From a virus: DNA of 23,053 bases. The notes below the pieces were generated by a model. The model was given only the letters and a program-made list of their open reading frames with translations, had not been told where the DNA came from and ran no database searches. This document shows positions 1 through 6,926 of this stretch, piece by piece (within the stretch, counting starts at the first letter, position 1; every line of letters begins with the position of its first letter). The stretch lies in the IMG/VR virus record IMGVR_UViG_3300028553_000178, positions 1-23,053 of that record; one strand, given 5' to 3'. The position numbers and the translations under genes were made by a program.

Positions 1-1
1 A

Positions 2-103
2 AATGTTCCAACAGTTCCGTACAACGGTCAGGTCTGGTGTCCAGAAACCGAATATGGCAGCTTCGTTGCTCGTCGTAATGGCAAGGTCTATCTGACTGGC
101 AAT
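2..103 (+). mobile_element. C-terminal end of an intein inserted in gp55
   Basis: The segment carries the intein C-terminal blocks F and G: VWCPETEYGSFVARRNGK followed by VYLTGN, then Thr as the first extein residue. The splice junction is predicted between Asn (bases 101-103) and Thr (104-106). The penultimate residue is Gly rather than the usual His, an accepted variation in phage inteins. The N-terminal splicing domain and any homing nuclease domain lie left of the window, so whether this is a full or mini-intein is unknown. The insertion falls next to the conserved Ser/Thr-aromatic pair that starts the sigma region-2-like helix (SW in T4, TY here). Confidence 0.85.
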
Positions 104-394
104 ACCTACAATGAAGAAATGCGGGGACAAGCCTTGTTACAGTTGAGTCAGATTGGCCTACAGTTCGACGAATCAAAATCACAGAATCCATTTGCCTACT
201 ACACCGCGGCCATTACTAACTCGTTTACTCGTATTTTAAATTTAGAAAAGAAAAATCAAAACATTCGTGACGATATGTTAGAACAGGCCGGATTGAATCC
301 ATCGTGGACTCGTCAGAACGCTGGTAAGAAGAATCCTAACTTTGGCGCTGTGGTTACTAATATTGACATCTCTGAGTATAACAACGAGACTTAA
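2..394 (+). CDS. gp55: late-transcription sigma factor gp55, 3' part, with the tail of an intein
   Basis: The 5' end lies outside the window. Frame 2 is open from the first base to TAA at 392-394. Residues after base 104 (TYNEEM, FDESKSQNPFAYYT, SFTRILNLEKK) match the region-2-like core of T4 gp55 (compare SWKQEM, FDETKYKNPHAY, FVQRIKKERK in T4). In T4, gp55 with the co-activator gp33 and the sliding clamp gp45 directs host RNA polymerase to TATAAATA late promoters. The 34 codons before base 104 are not gp55 but the C-terminal end of an intein, so the functional sigma factor must form by protein splicing. It is followed by a free-standing endonuclease and then gp47, resembling the T4 neighbourhood of 55, 47 and 46. 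Identity is from recalled family sequences; no alignment was run. Confidence 0.85.
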   Translation, partial: NVPTVPYNGQVWCPETEYGSFVARRNGKVYLTGNTYNEEMRGQALLQLSQIGLQFDESKSQNPFAYYTAAITNSFTRILNLEKKNQNIRDDMLEQAGLNPSWTRQNAGKKNPNFGAVVTNIDISEYNNET

Positions 395-443
395 CCAGAT
401 GGGTTGCAAATACAAAATCTTATGTTACTATGTAGTTTCAATC

Positions 444-457
444 GCCTAATAATAGGC
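444..457 (+). other. small hairpin downstream of gp55
   Basis: GCCTA at 444-448 and TAGGC at 453-457 form a perfect 5-bp stem with an ATAA loop, 50 bases after the gp55 stop. There is no T tract after it, so it is not a standard intrinsic terminator. It might be an RNA processing site or a weak terminator. It is short enough to occur by chance. Confidence 0.3.
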
Positions 458-461
458 AATT

Positions 462-469
462 GATAAATA
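462..469 (+). promoter_or_regulatory. late-promoter-like box GATAAATA
   Basis: GATAAATA differs at one base from the T4 late consensus TATAAATA, the site recognised by gp55-type sigma factors. With T4 spacing (box at -13 to -6) the transcript would start at 475, the A of the ATG of the following endonuclease gene, giving a leaderless message. Only the pattern match supports it. Confidence 0.4.
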
Positions 470-474
470 AACAT

Positions 475-1146
475 ATGATTTACAATAAAGATTATTACGG
501 ATTTGTTTATCGCTGGTACGACAAGAAACGCTTGATGTATTACATTGGAAGTCATCACGGATCACTTGATAGCGGTTATGTGTGCTCTAGCGAGCGCATG
601 CTTCGAGCTTACAAGCGGCGACCTGAAGATTTTAGTAGAGAGATTTTAGAGTTCAATACAACTCATAATGATTGCAACATATCGAAAGAACTAGAACAAG
701 TTTGGCTAGACTCGGTTCCTAATATTAAAGACGATCCTAGGTATTACAATAGGAAGAACGAAGCCGAAGGTGGTTGGTCGTTTATTAAATCAACACACGT
801 AAAAAAGAGGGCCAGCACATTGGTGACGAAACATAAAAAGCAAGGGTTATCCGAAGCTGAGAAGAATAGTTACAAAACAAAAATAGACACTCGCTTAAAG
901 CGAATCGAAACTATTGGGTTTACACAAAAAGAAATAGATCAACACACTGCGTACGGCTACAAAGTTAAAGTAAGTTTACCGGATGGCACTGAAAGAACAT
1001 ATCCGTCTATGGCAAAAGCATCAAAAGACTTGCATATTGATTGTCAATATGCTAGAATAGTAACGATGCAGAATAGAACACACAAAGGATATCAAGTGCA
1101 TTTATTAGAAGAACCTAAAATTGACTGCCGTGGAATACTAAAATGA
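475..1146 (+). CDS. GIY-YIG homing endonuclease (Seg-like)
   Basis: A 223-residue protein with an N-terminal GIY-YIG nuclease domain: GFVY at residues 9-12 and YYIGSH at 22-27, then a conserved stretch with SSERML, REIL and a downstream LEQVW that should hold the catalytic Glu. The C-terminal third (DGTERTYPSMAKASKDL) looks like a NUMOD-type DNA-recognition motif. Free-standing GIY-YIG enzymes of this kind (T4 Seg family) cut a phage lacking the gene and spread by repair. It sits between gp55 and gp47, and its TGA overlaps the gp47 start (ATGA), so it is embedded without disrupting the operon. ATG at 475 is preferred over an in-frame TTG at 460 because the recognisable domain begins soon after it. 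Neither start has a clear Shine-Dalgarno site. Confidence 0.8.
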   Translation: MIYNKDYYGFVYRWYDKKRLMYYIGSHHGSLDSGYVCSSERMLRAYKRRPEDFSREILEFNTTHNDCNISKELEQVWLDSVPNIKDDPRYYNRKNEAEGGWSFIKSTHVKKRASTLVTKHKKQGLSEAEKNSYKTKIDTRLKRIETIGFTQKEIDQHTAYGYKVKVSLPDGTERTYPSMAKASKDLHIDCQYARIVTMQNRTHKGYQVHLLEEPKIDCRGILK

Positions 1147-2156
1147 ACTTATTTAAAAAAGCTGCGGTATTCACTGACATTCATTGGGGCCTTAAGTCTA
1201 ATAGTATCATACATAATCGCGACTGCGAAGCATTTATTGATTGGGCTATCTCTAAAGCTAAAGAAGAAGGATGCGAGACGGGCTTCTTCTTGGGAGATTG
1301 GCACAATCATCGAGCTTCGATTAATTTACAAACTCTACAGTTTAGTTTACAAGCCCTTGAAAAACTATCTGCCGCTTTTGAAAAGTTTTACTTTATTCCA
1401 GGAAACCACGATTTATATTATCGCGACAAGCGCGATATTCATGGTGTAGAGTGGGCAAAACACTTATCTAACATTACGATCTGTAATGACTGGTTTAAAC
1501 AGGATGATGTTATTATTGCTCCGTGGCTAGTCGGAGATGATCATAAGAAGTTACATAAAATGAAGGCCAAATACATGTTTGGCCATTTTGAACTTCCTCA
1601 CTTTAAAATGAATGCCATGGTAGAAATGCCAGATCACGGTGAGATCAAGGTTGAGAGCTTTGGCGGTATCGAAAGTGTGTTTTCTGGGCACTTCCATTTG
1701 CGACAACAGAAAAAGAATATTAACTATATTGGTAACTGTTTCCCTCATAACTTTGCTGATGCCGGTGATGCCAATCGCGGCATGATGGTACTAGAGTGGG
1801 GCAAGGAAGAACAATATTTCTCTTGGCCAGGACAGCCCTTGTATCGTGTGCTTAAACTAAGTCAGGTCATCGACAACGCACCCAACATACTTGTGCCCAA
1901 TATGCACGTTCGCGTAGAACTAGACATTGACATCAGTTACGAAGAAGCTAATTTTATCAAAGACACATTTGTCAAGGATTACAATCTGCGAGAAATGGCA
2001 TTAATTCCTGTTAAGAGTAGTACTGTAGATTTAGACATGTCTCCAGGAGAAGTCAAGTTTGAAAGTGTGGATCAGATTGTTACAGACCAGTTGACCAACA
2101 TTGAAAGCGACTTTTACGATCCTAAGTTATTGTTAAAGATCTATCAGAATCTCTAA
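1143..2156 (+). CDS. gp47: recombination endonuclease subunit gp47 (Mre11-like)
   Basis: A 337-residue calcineurin-type phosphoesterase with all metal-binding motifs in order: TDIHWG near residue 11, FLGDWHNH near 49, PGNHD near 86, FGHFELP near 146 and SGHFH near 181. In T4, gp47 is the nuclease subunit that pairs with gp46 and resects DNA ends for recombination-dependent replication. Length equals that of T4 gp47 (about 339). ATG at 1143 overlaps the stop of the upstream endonuclease, and the TAA stop shares a base with the next ATG (TAATG), so the three genes are probably translationally coupled. gp46 follows about 3 kb later, separated by three inserted genes. Confidence 0.93.
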   Translation: MNLFKKAAVFTDIHWGLKSNSIIHNRDCEAFIDWAISKAKEEGCETGFFLGDWHNHRASINLQTLQFSLQALEKLSAAFEKFYFIPGNHDLYYRDKRDIHGVEWAKHLSNITICNDWFKQDDVIIAPWLVGDDHKKLHKMKAKYMFGHFELPHFKMNAMVEMPDHGEIKVESFGGIESVFSGHFHLRQQKKNINYIGNCFPHNFADAGDANRGMMVLEWGKEEQYFSWPGQPLYRVLKLSQVIDNAPNILVPNMHVRVELDIDISYEEANFIKDTFVKDYNLREMALIPVKSSTVDLDMSPGEVKFESVDQIVTDQLTNIESDFYDPKLLLKIYQNL

Positions 2157-3736
2157 TGCGTCAATTTGATAATGCCATTGCCAATCAACAAAATCTTTAC
2201 GACACCGTCGGGCCTTACTACTTGTCTAATGTTTTTCAACCCAACGGGGACAAACATTTACATGATTTTTTAACATCTGTCTATCAGACTGAATACCCTC
2301 CTGACTTTCGCATACTCATAATTCAAGATTGCGTAGATACGTATGATTATGCAGATCTGCCAGGTAGTGCCATTTGTGCTTTACAGAAATGTGCTAGCCA
2401 AATTGATATTAGTAATTTTTTTATTTTGGTCATCACTGGTAACAAAAACATATCAGCAGAACTTGAGCAAGTTCGACAACTGTATTCTACTGATTCTAAT
2501 GCTATACAAAGTTGTGTTGTAGAAGGCATTGAATACACCGAGATACATAAAAAACAAGATACTTTTTGTGTATTGCCTTGGATGCATCTATATGTAGGCA
2601 CTGACGGAAATGTTTTGCCTTGTTGTGTAGCCGATTATCAATACCCAATGGGCAATATTGAAGAACAACAAGTGGATAGTATTTTAACATCTCCTGCATT
2701 TAATCAATTACGAAAAAACATGCTGTCTGGGGTACGTAGTAAAGAATGCAACAGGTGTTATGCTCAAGAAGATGCCAACTTGAAAAGTAGTAGACTAGGT
2801 CACAATAATCAATGGAAAAACATCAAACAGTATAATCTTAATGAAGATGGATCGATTGACAAAGTCAACCCTGTGTATCTTGATATTCGATTAAATAATA
2901 TCTGTAATCTTAAATGTCGTATGTGTAGCGGATACTTTAGCAGTGCTATTGCTCAAGAAGAAGTTGTATTGTTTGATAAAAAAGAATCAGTGCAGTCGTC
3001 TCTAAAATTTCAACAACGAAATTTAGGATTAAAAAAAATTATAGAATATGTACCAACAGCTGAAAAAATATATTTTGCTGGAGGAGAACCGTTACTACCC
3101 GCGGAACATTATGAAATTTTAGATGCGTTGATTGCGTGTGGCAACACTGATTTAGAAATTACATACAATACTAATTTTACAACATTAAATTATCAAGGCC
3201 GTAGTGTCCTAAATCTTTGGAAGAAATTTAGTAATATTATCGTTGGCGCAAGCCTAGATGCCGAAGGTTCTGTGGCTGAATATGTCAGGCACGGCAGCGA
3301 CTGGAATATAATCAAATCAAATGTAGAATTAGTCAAATCTCAATGTCCACATGTAAATTTTACTGTAACATCAACCGTGGGGTTGTTAAATGTACACAGT
3401 TTGATTAGATTGCAACAAAATTGGCACAACACCAAAACTTTAGACATTTCAAAGTTTTCTCAATCTATTATGATTGGGCCAAATCACTTGACTGTATGTG
3501 CGTTGCCGTTAGAGTACAAACAACAGTTAGAGCAAACAATCAATCATCATATCGTTTGGTGTGAAGAAAATAATGCCAATGGTCTTGCAAAACAGTGGAA
3601 AGATGTGTTAAACTACATGTGGTCCAAGGACAACAGTCATTATATGTCGGAATTTAAAAGATTAACAAATCTAATGGATGTCCACAGAAAAGAATCATTA
3701 GCACACGTATTACCGGAATTACAAAATTTATTATGA
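2156..3736 (+). CDS. radical-SAM protein with N-terminal twitch/SPASM-like domain
   Basis: A 526-residue protein. Residues about 135-205 hold FCVLPWMHLYVGTDG, VLPCC and a later CNRC, the pattern of a twitch/SPASM auxiliary iron-sulfur domain, here placed before the core. The radical-SAM cluster motif CxxxCxxC is C250-NLK-C254-RM-C257, followed by the SAM-binding FAGGEPLL. The first ~130 residues are of unknown fold. Enzymes of this architecture cleave SAM to make a 5'-deoxyadenosyl radical; many SPASM/twitch members modify peptides or proteins, others small molecules. The substrate cannot be read from the sequence. It shares a TAATG junction with gp47 and overlaps the SGNH-like gene by 4 bases. 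A second radical-SAM gene lies at 6923. Base composition is more AT-rich than in gp47, consistent with later acquisition. Confidence 0.85.
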   Translation: MRQFDNAIANQQNLYDTVGPYYLSNVFQPNGDKHLHDFLTSVYQTEYPPDFRILIIQDCVDTYDYADLPGSAICALQKCASQIDISNFFILVITGNKNISAELEQVRQLYSTDSNAIQSCVVEGIEYTEIHKKQDTFCVLPWMHLYVGTDGNVLPCCVADYQYPMGNIEEQQVDSILTSPAFNQLRKNMLSGVRSKECNRCYAQEDANLKSSRLGHNNQWKNIKQYNLNEDGSIDKVNPVYLDIRLNNICNLKCRMCSGYFSSAIAQEEVVLFDKKESVQSSLKFQQRNLGLKKIIEYVPTAEKIYFAGGEPLLPAEHYEILDALIACGNTDLEITYNTNFTTLNYQGRSVLNLWKKFSNIIVGASLDAEGSVAEYVRHGSDWNIIKSNVELVKSQCPHVNFTVTSTVGLLNVHSLIRLQQNWHNTKTLDISKFSQSIMIGPNHLTVCALPLEYKQQLEQTINHHIVWCEENNANGLAKQWKDVLNYMWSKDNSHYMSEFKRLTNLMDVHRKESLAHVLPELQNLL

Positions 3737-4503
3737 TATCAACTAAAAACCTACTTGTTTATTCTAACTCTTGTAGTTTTGGGGCGAGTGGCCAAGGGCA
3801 TAAAATTTATCCAGAAGTGGTGGCTGAAAATTTTTCAGCACAGTTAATTAATTGCGGATTACCAGGATCGTGCAATCGACGCATTATTAGAACCACTTTA
3901 AGAGATCTAGTTGAATTAAAAAATCAACATAAAAATATATTAGTGTTACTTGGGTTAACATTTATTTCAAGAACCGAATTATGGCAGCCCTGGGTAACAC
4001 CTATAAATAACGACGGACACTTTTTGTCTATAACAGTTGATCATAAAAAAATAGATTGGAGTGTTGATGGGCTAATAGATACTATTGTACCCGATATTTC
4101 AAACTTGGCCGATAGACAACTACAAGAATACTATAAACAGTGGTTAGATCATTATCACCCAGAAAGTGCAATGACCGACTTGTTAACAGACCTTATAATG
4201 TTTACTGGCTGGGCAAAAAATAATAATATACAATATATTATTTTTTCAAATGTTGATATGTTGCTAGGGGATGATAAGGTTGGATACAATTCTCCATTTA
4301 TAAAAAGTTTAAAACACGAAATTGAAAATGACAAATGTGTTATTAATCCCTGGACTTTTAGTTTTGGTAGTTATGCATTAAATTCTGGGTTAGTCCCAAA
4401 GGATTATCACTTGTACAAACAACACGGCCACCCGGGCGAGGAAGCACATACATTATTTGCAAATTTTATATTAAAACATTTAACAAATAATCAACCCCTA
4501 TGA
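3733..4503 (+). CDS. SGNH/GDSL-like hydrolase family protein
   Basis: A 256-residue protein with the SGNH block order: N-terminal SNSCSFGASG (nucleophile Ser in CSFG, about residue 15), then GLPGSCNRRI (oxyanion Gly/Asn region), LLGLT (block III position) and C-terminal HGHPGEEAHTLFA (catalytic His). The family covers esterases and acyl- or acetyl-transfer enzymes on glycans and lipids. Many phage and marine bacterial members are uncharacterised, so the reaction is unknown. The ATG overlaps the stop of the radical-SAM gene (ATGATATC context), suggesting coupled expression. It is strongly AT-rich. The 8377 gene has the same set of blocks, so the pair may be distant paralogs. Confidence 0.65.
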   Translation: MISTKNLLVYSNSCSFGASGQGHKIYPEVVAENFSAQLINCGLPGSCNRRIIRTTLRDLVELKNQHKNILVLLGLTFISRTELWQPWVTPINNDGHFLSITVDHKKIDWSVDGLIDTIVPDISNLADRQLQEYYKQWLDHYHPESAMTDLLTDLIMFTGWAKNNNIQYIIFSNVDMLLGDDKVGYNSPFIKSLKHEIENDKCVINPWTFSFGSYALNSGLVPKDYHLYKQHGHPGEEAHTLFANFILKHLTNNQPL

Positions 4504-4542
4504 TCCATATTAAGATTAAATTTAAAAATAATACAGCTAATA

Positions 4543-4550
4543 GGTAAATA
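4543..4550 (+). promoter_or_regulatory. late-promoter-like box GGTAAATA
   Basis: GGTAAATA resembles the T4 late consensus (TAAATA core intact). T4 spacing puts the start at about 4556, which is the first A of the AAGGAG Shine-Dalgarno of the HNH endonuclease gene. The box overlaps the 5' arm of the hairpin at 4544-4568, so a late transcript would lack that arm. Confidence 0.5.
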
Positions 4551-4568
4551 CTGCGAAGGAGTATTTAC
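4544..4568 (+). promoter_or_regulatory. hairpin over the ribosome binding site of the HNH endonuclease
   Basis: GTAAATACT (4544-4552) and AGTATTTAC (4560-4568) are perfect reverse complements separated by the 7-base loop GCGAAGG. A G-T pair can extend the stem at 4543/4569. The Shine-Dalgarno AAGGAG at 4556-4561 lies half in the loop and half in the 3' arm, and the ATG follows at 4570. Read-through RNA from upstream would therefore hide the ribosome site. RNA started from the late-promoter-like box inside the 5' arm would not. T4 I-TevI is known to be controlled by this arrangement. Confidence 0.75.
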
Positions 4569-4569
4569 T

Positions 4570-5166
4570 ATGAGAGTTAAAGAACACATTTATACAAATA
4601 ACGAATTGATACTATTACAAGATACCAAATTAAGCACCAAAGAATTAAGCGTATTGCTTGGGCTTCGCGTTGGCACAATAAAAAGTAAGCGTATTAAGTT
4701 AGGAGTAAGGTTAACTAAAGGTGCTAAACAAGGTAAACCAAATGTTAATAAAATTAGAAATGAAGTAAGAGTTTGCTTAAACGAAAAGTGTTTAAAAGAG
4801 TTTACAGTCAAACCAGCTATGATTAAAAAGTTTTGTTGTAAGTCATGTTCTACCACGGTAAACAATCCTGCTCCAAAAGGTAGAGGTAGTCGCCCTTATC
4901 GTGTTAAAGATACTACACCCAAATACACACGCTATGCTCAGCTTGTGCATAATTTAAGTCATAAGATTTATTTAGAGAATATTAACACAATAAATCCTAA
5001 CGGATATCCTCGGACACGATGTGGTGTAGAGGGCGGATATCAGTTAGATCATGTTACTCCTATTAAAGAATGTTTTAATAAAGGACTAACAGCAGAACAA
5101 GCAGCGTCTTTAGAAAATCTAAGAATGCTCCCGTGGAAAGAAAATTTAATGAGGAATTATAGTTGA
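4570..5166 (+). CDS. HNH homing endonuclease
   Basis: A 198-residue protein in three parts: an N-terminal helix-turn-helix-like segment (about residues 18-46, STKELSVLLGLRVGTIKSKR), a treble-clef-like zinc site with C69-x4-C74 and FCCKSC at about 88-93, and a C-terminal HNH nuclease core with YQLDHVTPI (D160, H161) and LENLRMLPWKENLMRN. Such proteins are free-standing homing endonucleases or relatives of intron-encoded ones. AAGGAG lies 8 bases before the ATG but inside a strong hairpin. The TGA overlaps the TTG start of gp46, so the element is inserted directly upstream of a core gene without breaking the operon. Its cleavage target is unknown; gp46 or its flanks are the natural guess. Confidence 0.82.
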   Translation: MRVKEHIYTNNELILLQDTKLSTKELSVLLGLRVGTIKSKRIKLGVRLTKGAKQGKPNVNKIRNEVRVCLNEKCLKEFTVKPAMIKKFCCKSCSTTVNNPAPKGRGSRPYRVKDTTPKYTRYAQLVHNLSHKIYLENINTINPNGYPRTRCGVEGGYQLDHVTPIKECFNKGLTAEQAASLENLRMLPWKENLMRNYS

Positions 5167-6926
5167 TAAGCATAAAAAATCTTACCGTTAAAAATTTCAT
5201 GAGTGTGGGCAACGCCACTCAGGCCATTGACTTTGACCGCAAGGACTTGACTTTGGTCTTGGGCGAGAACTTAGATCTAGGTGGTGACGGATCAAGAAAC
5301 GGCACAGGTAAAACCACAATTATCAATGCTCTTAGCTACAGTCTATACGGGCAAGCACTCAGCAATATCCGCAAAGATAATCTCGTAAACAAAACCAATA
5401 ATAAGAACATGTTAGTTAGTTTAGATTTTAGTGTAGGTGGCAAGGATTACAAAATTGAACGTGGGCGCAAACCTAACTTACTTAAATTTTTTGTAAACAA
5501 TCAAGAACAAGTTATTACAGACGAAGCACAAGGTGATAGCAGAGAAACACAAGATTCTATTGAACAAACACTGGGACTTAGCCATGATATGTTCAAACAT
5601 ATTCTAGCACTTAATACCTATACAGAACCATTTTTGAGTTTAAAAGCCAACGATCAACGTACAATCATTGAGCAGTTACTGGGCATTACCTTGCTGTCAG
5701 AACGCTCTGACCGTATTAAAGAACTTAATAAACAAACCAAAGATGGAATAACCCAAGAAGAATTTCGTATTCGTGCTGTTCAGGAAGCCAACAAACGTAT
5801 CGAAGAACAAATCGAATCGTTAAAACGTAGGCAAACATTATGGGTCACTAAACATGGCGAAGATATCCAGGAACTTGAGAAAGCCCTTGCGGCGTTACAG
5901 AATATACAGATTGAAAGTGAGATCCAAGCGCACAAAGATCACAAGGCATGGGATCAAAAGCGCAAGGATATCAACGAACTATCAGTTCAGATCTCGCGAG
6001 TCAAACTGGATATCGGTCGGGAGGAAAAGCTGGCAGCCAAAATATCAAAAGAAATTGAAACGCTCGCTAACCATGAATGTCATACGTGTGGTCAGCCCTT
6101 CCACGATAGTAAGCACCAACAAGTTATGGAAACGAAACAGAGTGATTTGGATGCGGCTAGAGAGAGCTGCACAACGTATAGCACCCTCTTATCAGAATTA
6201 CAGACTGCCCACGACAGCCTGGGCCCGTTAGGTAAAGCACCCAAAATGTTCTACGATAAGGAGTCGGATGCTATTCAACATCAAGCTACATTGGCTAACT
6301 TAGAAAAACAAATTGCCGCAAAACAAGTAGAAACAGATCCGTATGCAGAACAGATTGAAGAAATGCAACAACAAGCCTTACAGGAGGTAACATATGACGC
6401 ACTTAATGAACTTACTCGCTTACAAGAACATCAAGAGTTTTTACTCAAATTACTCACCAGCAAAGATTCGTTTATCCGTAAAAAGATTATTGAACAAAAT
6501 CTTAGCTATCTAAATGCTAGACTCACACATTACTTAGATCGTGTGGGCTTGCCGCACACAGTGGTATTCCAAAACGACTTAACTGTCAGCATCGAAGAGC
6601 TCGGACGTGAGTTAGACTTTGATAACTTGAGTAGAGGTGAACGCAATCGTTTAATCCTAAGTATGAGCTGGGCATTCCGTGATGTGTTTGAGAGTTTATA
6701 TCAGCCTATCAATCTGTTGTTTATAGACGAAATGATTGACAATGGCTTAGACACACAAGGTGTAGAAAATGCCCTGGCATTACTAAAGCACATGAGTCGT
6801 GAACGACACAAGAGTATTTGGCTAGTAAGTCACAGAGATGAACTTGCTGGTCGGGTAGAAAACATCCTTAAAGTTGTTAAAGAAGGTGGATTTACAAGTT
6901 ACAACACGGATGTCGAAATATCGTGA
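5163..6926 (+). CDS. gp46: recombination endonuclease subunit gp46 (Rad50-like ATPase)
   Basis: A 587-residue SMC/Rad50-type ATPase, partner of gp47. The Walker A region at about residues 34-53 reads GENLDLGGDGSRNGTGKTT, an extended version of the GRNGGGKST type of T4. Coiled-coil segments flank a zinc hook CHTC at C306/C309. The C-terminal head carries the signature LSRGERNRL, Walker B LLFIDEM and the His switch LVSHRDE. The start must be TTG at 5163: a TAG stop lies directly upstream in frame, and the first ATG falls inside the conserved NFMSVG segment. AGGA at 5152-5155 is well placed for it. The TTG overlaps the TGA of the HNH gene, and its own TGA overlaps the GTG of the next gene, so expression is likely coupled. 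Length is close to T4 gp46 (560). Confidence 0.93.
   Translation: MISIKNLTVKNFMSVGNATQAIDFDRKDLTLVLGENLDLGGDGSRNGTGKTTIINALSYSLYGQALSNIRKDNLVNKTNNKNMLVSLDFSVGGKDYKIERGRKPNLLKFFVNNQEQVITDEAQGDSRETQDSIEQTLGLSHDMFKHILALNTYTEPFLSLKANDQRTIIEQLLGITLLSERSDRIKELNKQTKDGITQEEFRIRAVQEANKRIEEQIESLKRRQTLWVTKHGEDIQELEKALAALQNIQIESEIQAHKDHKAWDQKRKDINELSVQISRVKLDIGREEKLAAKISKEIETLANHECHTCGQPFHDSKHQQVMETKQSDLDAARESCTTYSTLLSELQTAHDSLGPLGKAPKMFYDKESDAIQHQATLANLEKQIAAKQVETDPYAEQIEEMQQQALQEVTYDALNELTRLQEHQEFLLKLLTSKDSFIRKKIIEQNLSYLNARLTHYLDRVGLPHTVVFQNDLTVSIEELGRELDFDNLSRGERNRLILSMSWAFRDVFESLYQPINLLFIDEMIDNGLDTQGVENALALLKHMSRERHKSIWLVSHRDELAGRVENILKVVKEGGFTSYNTDVEIS

Noticed and set aside
460-474. TTG start at 460 for the first GIY-YIG gene
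   Set aside because: No ribosome site supports it, and ATG 475 leaves the domain intact and matches the box spacing seen elsewhere.
4002-4009. Exact TATAAATA inside the SGNH-like gene
   Set aside because: It lies within a coding region with no gene start for over 500 bases. In AT-rich sequence an exact 8-mer is expected now and then.
5854-6231. Open frame of 125 codons inside gp46
   Set aside because: It overlaps the zinc-hook and coiled-coil region of a well supported gene in another frame and is simply Arg/Lys-rich out-of-frame sequence.
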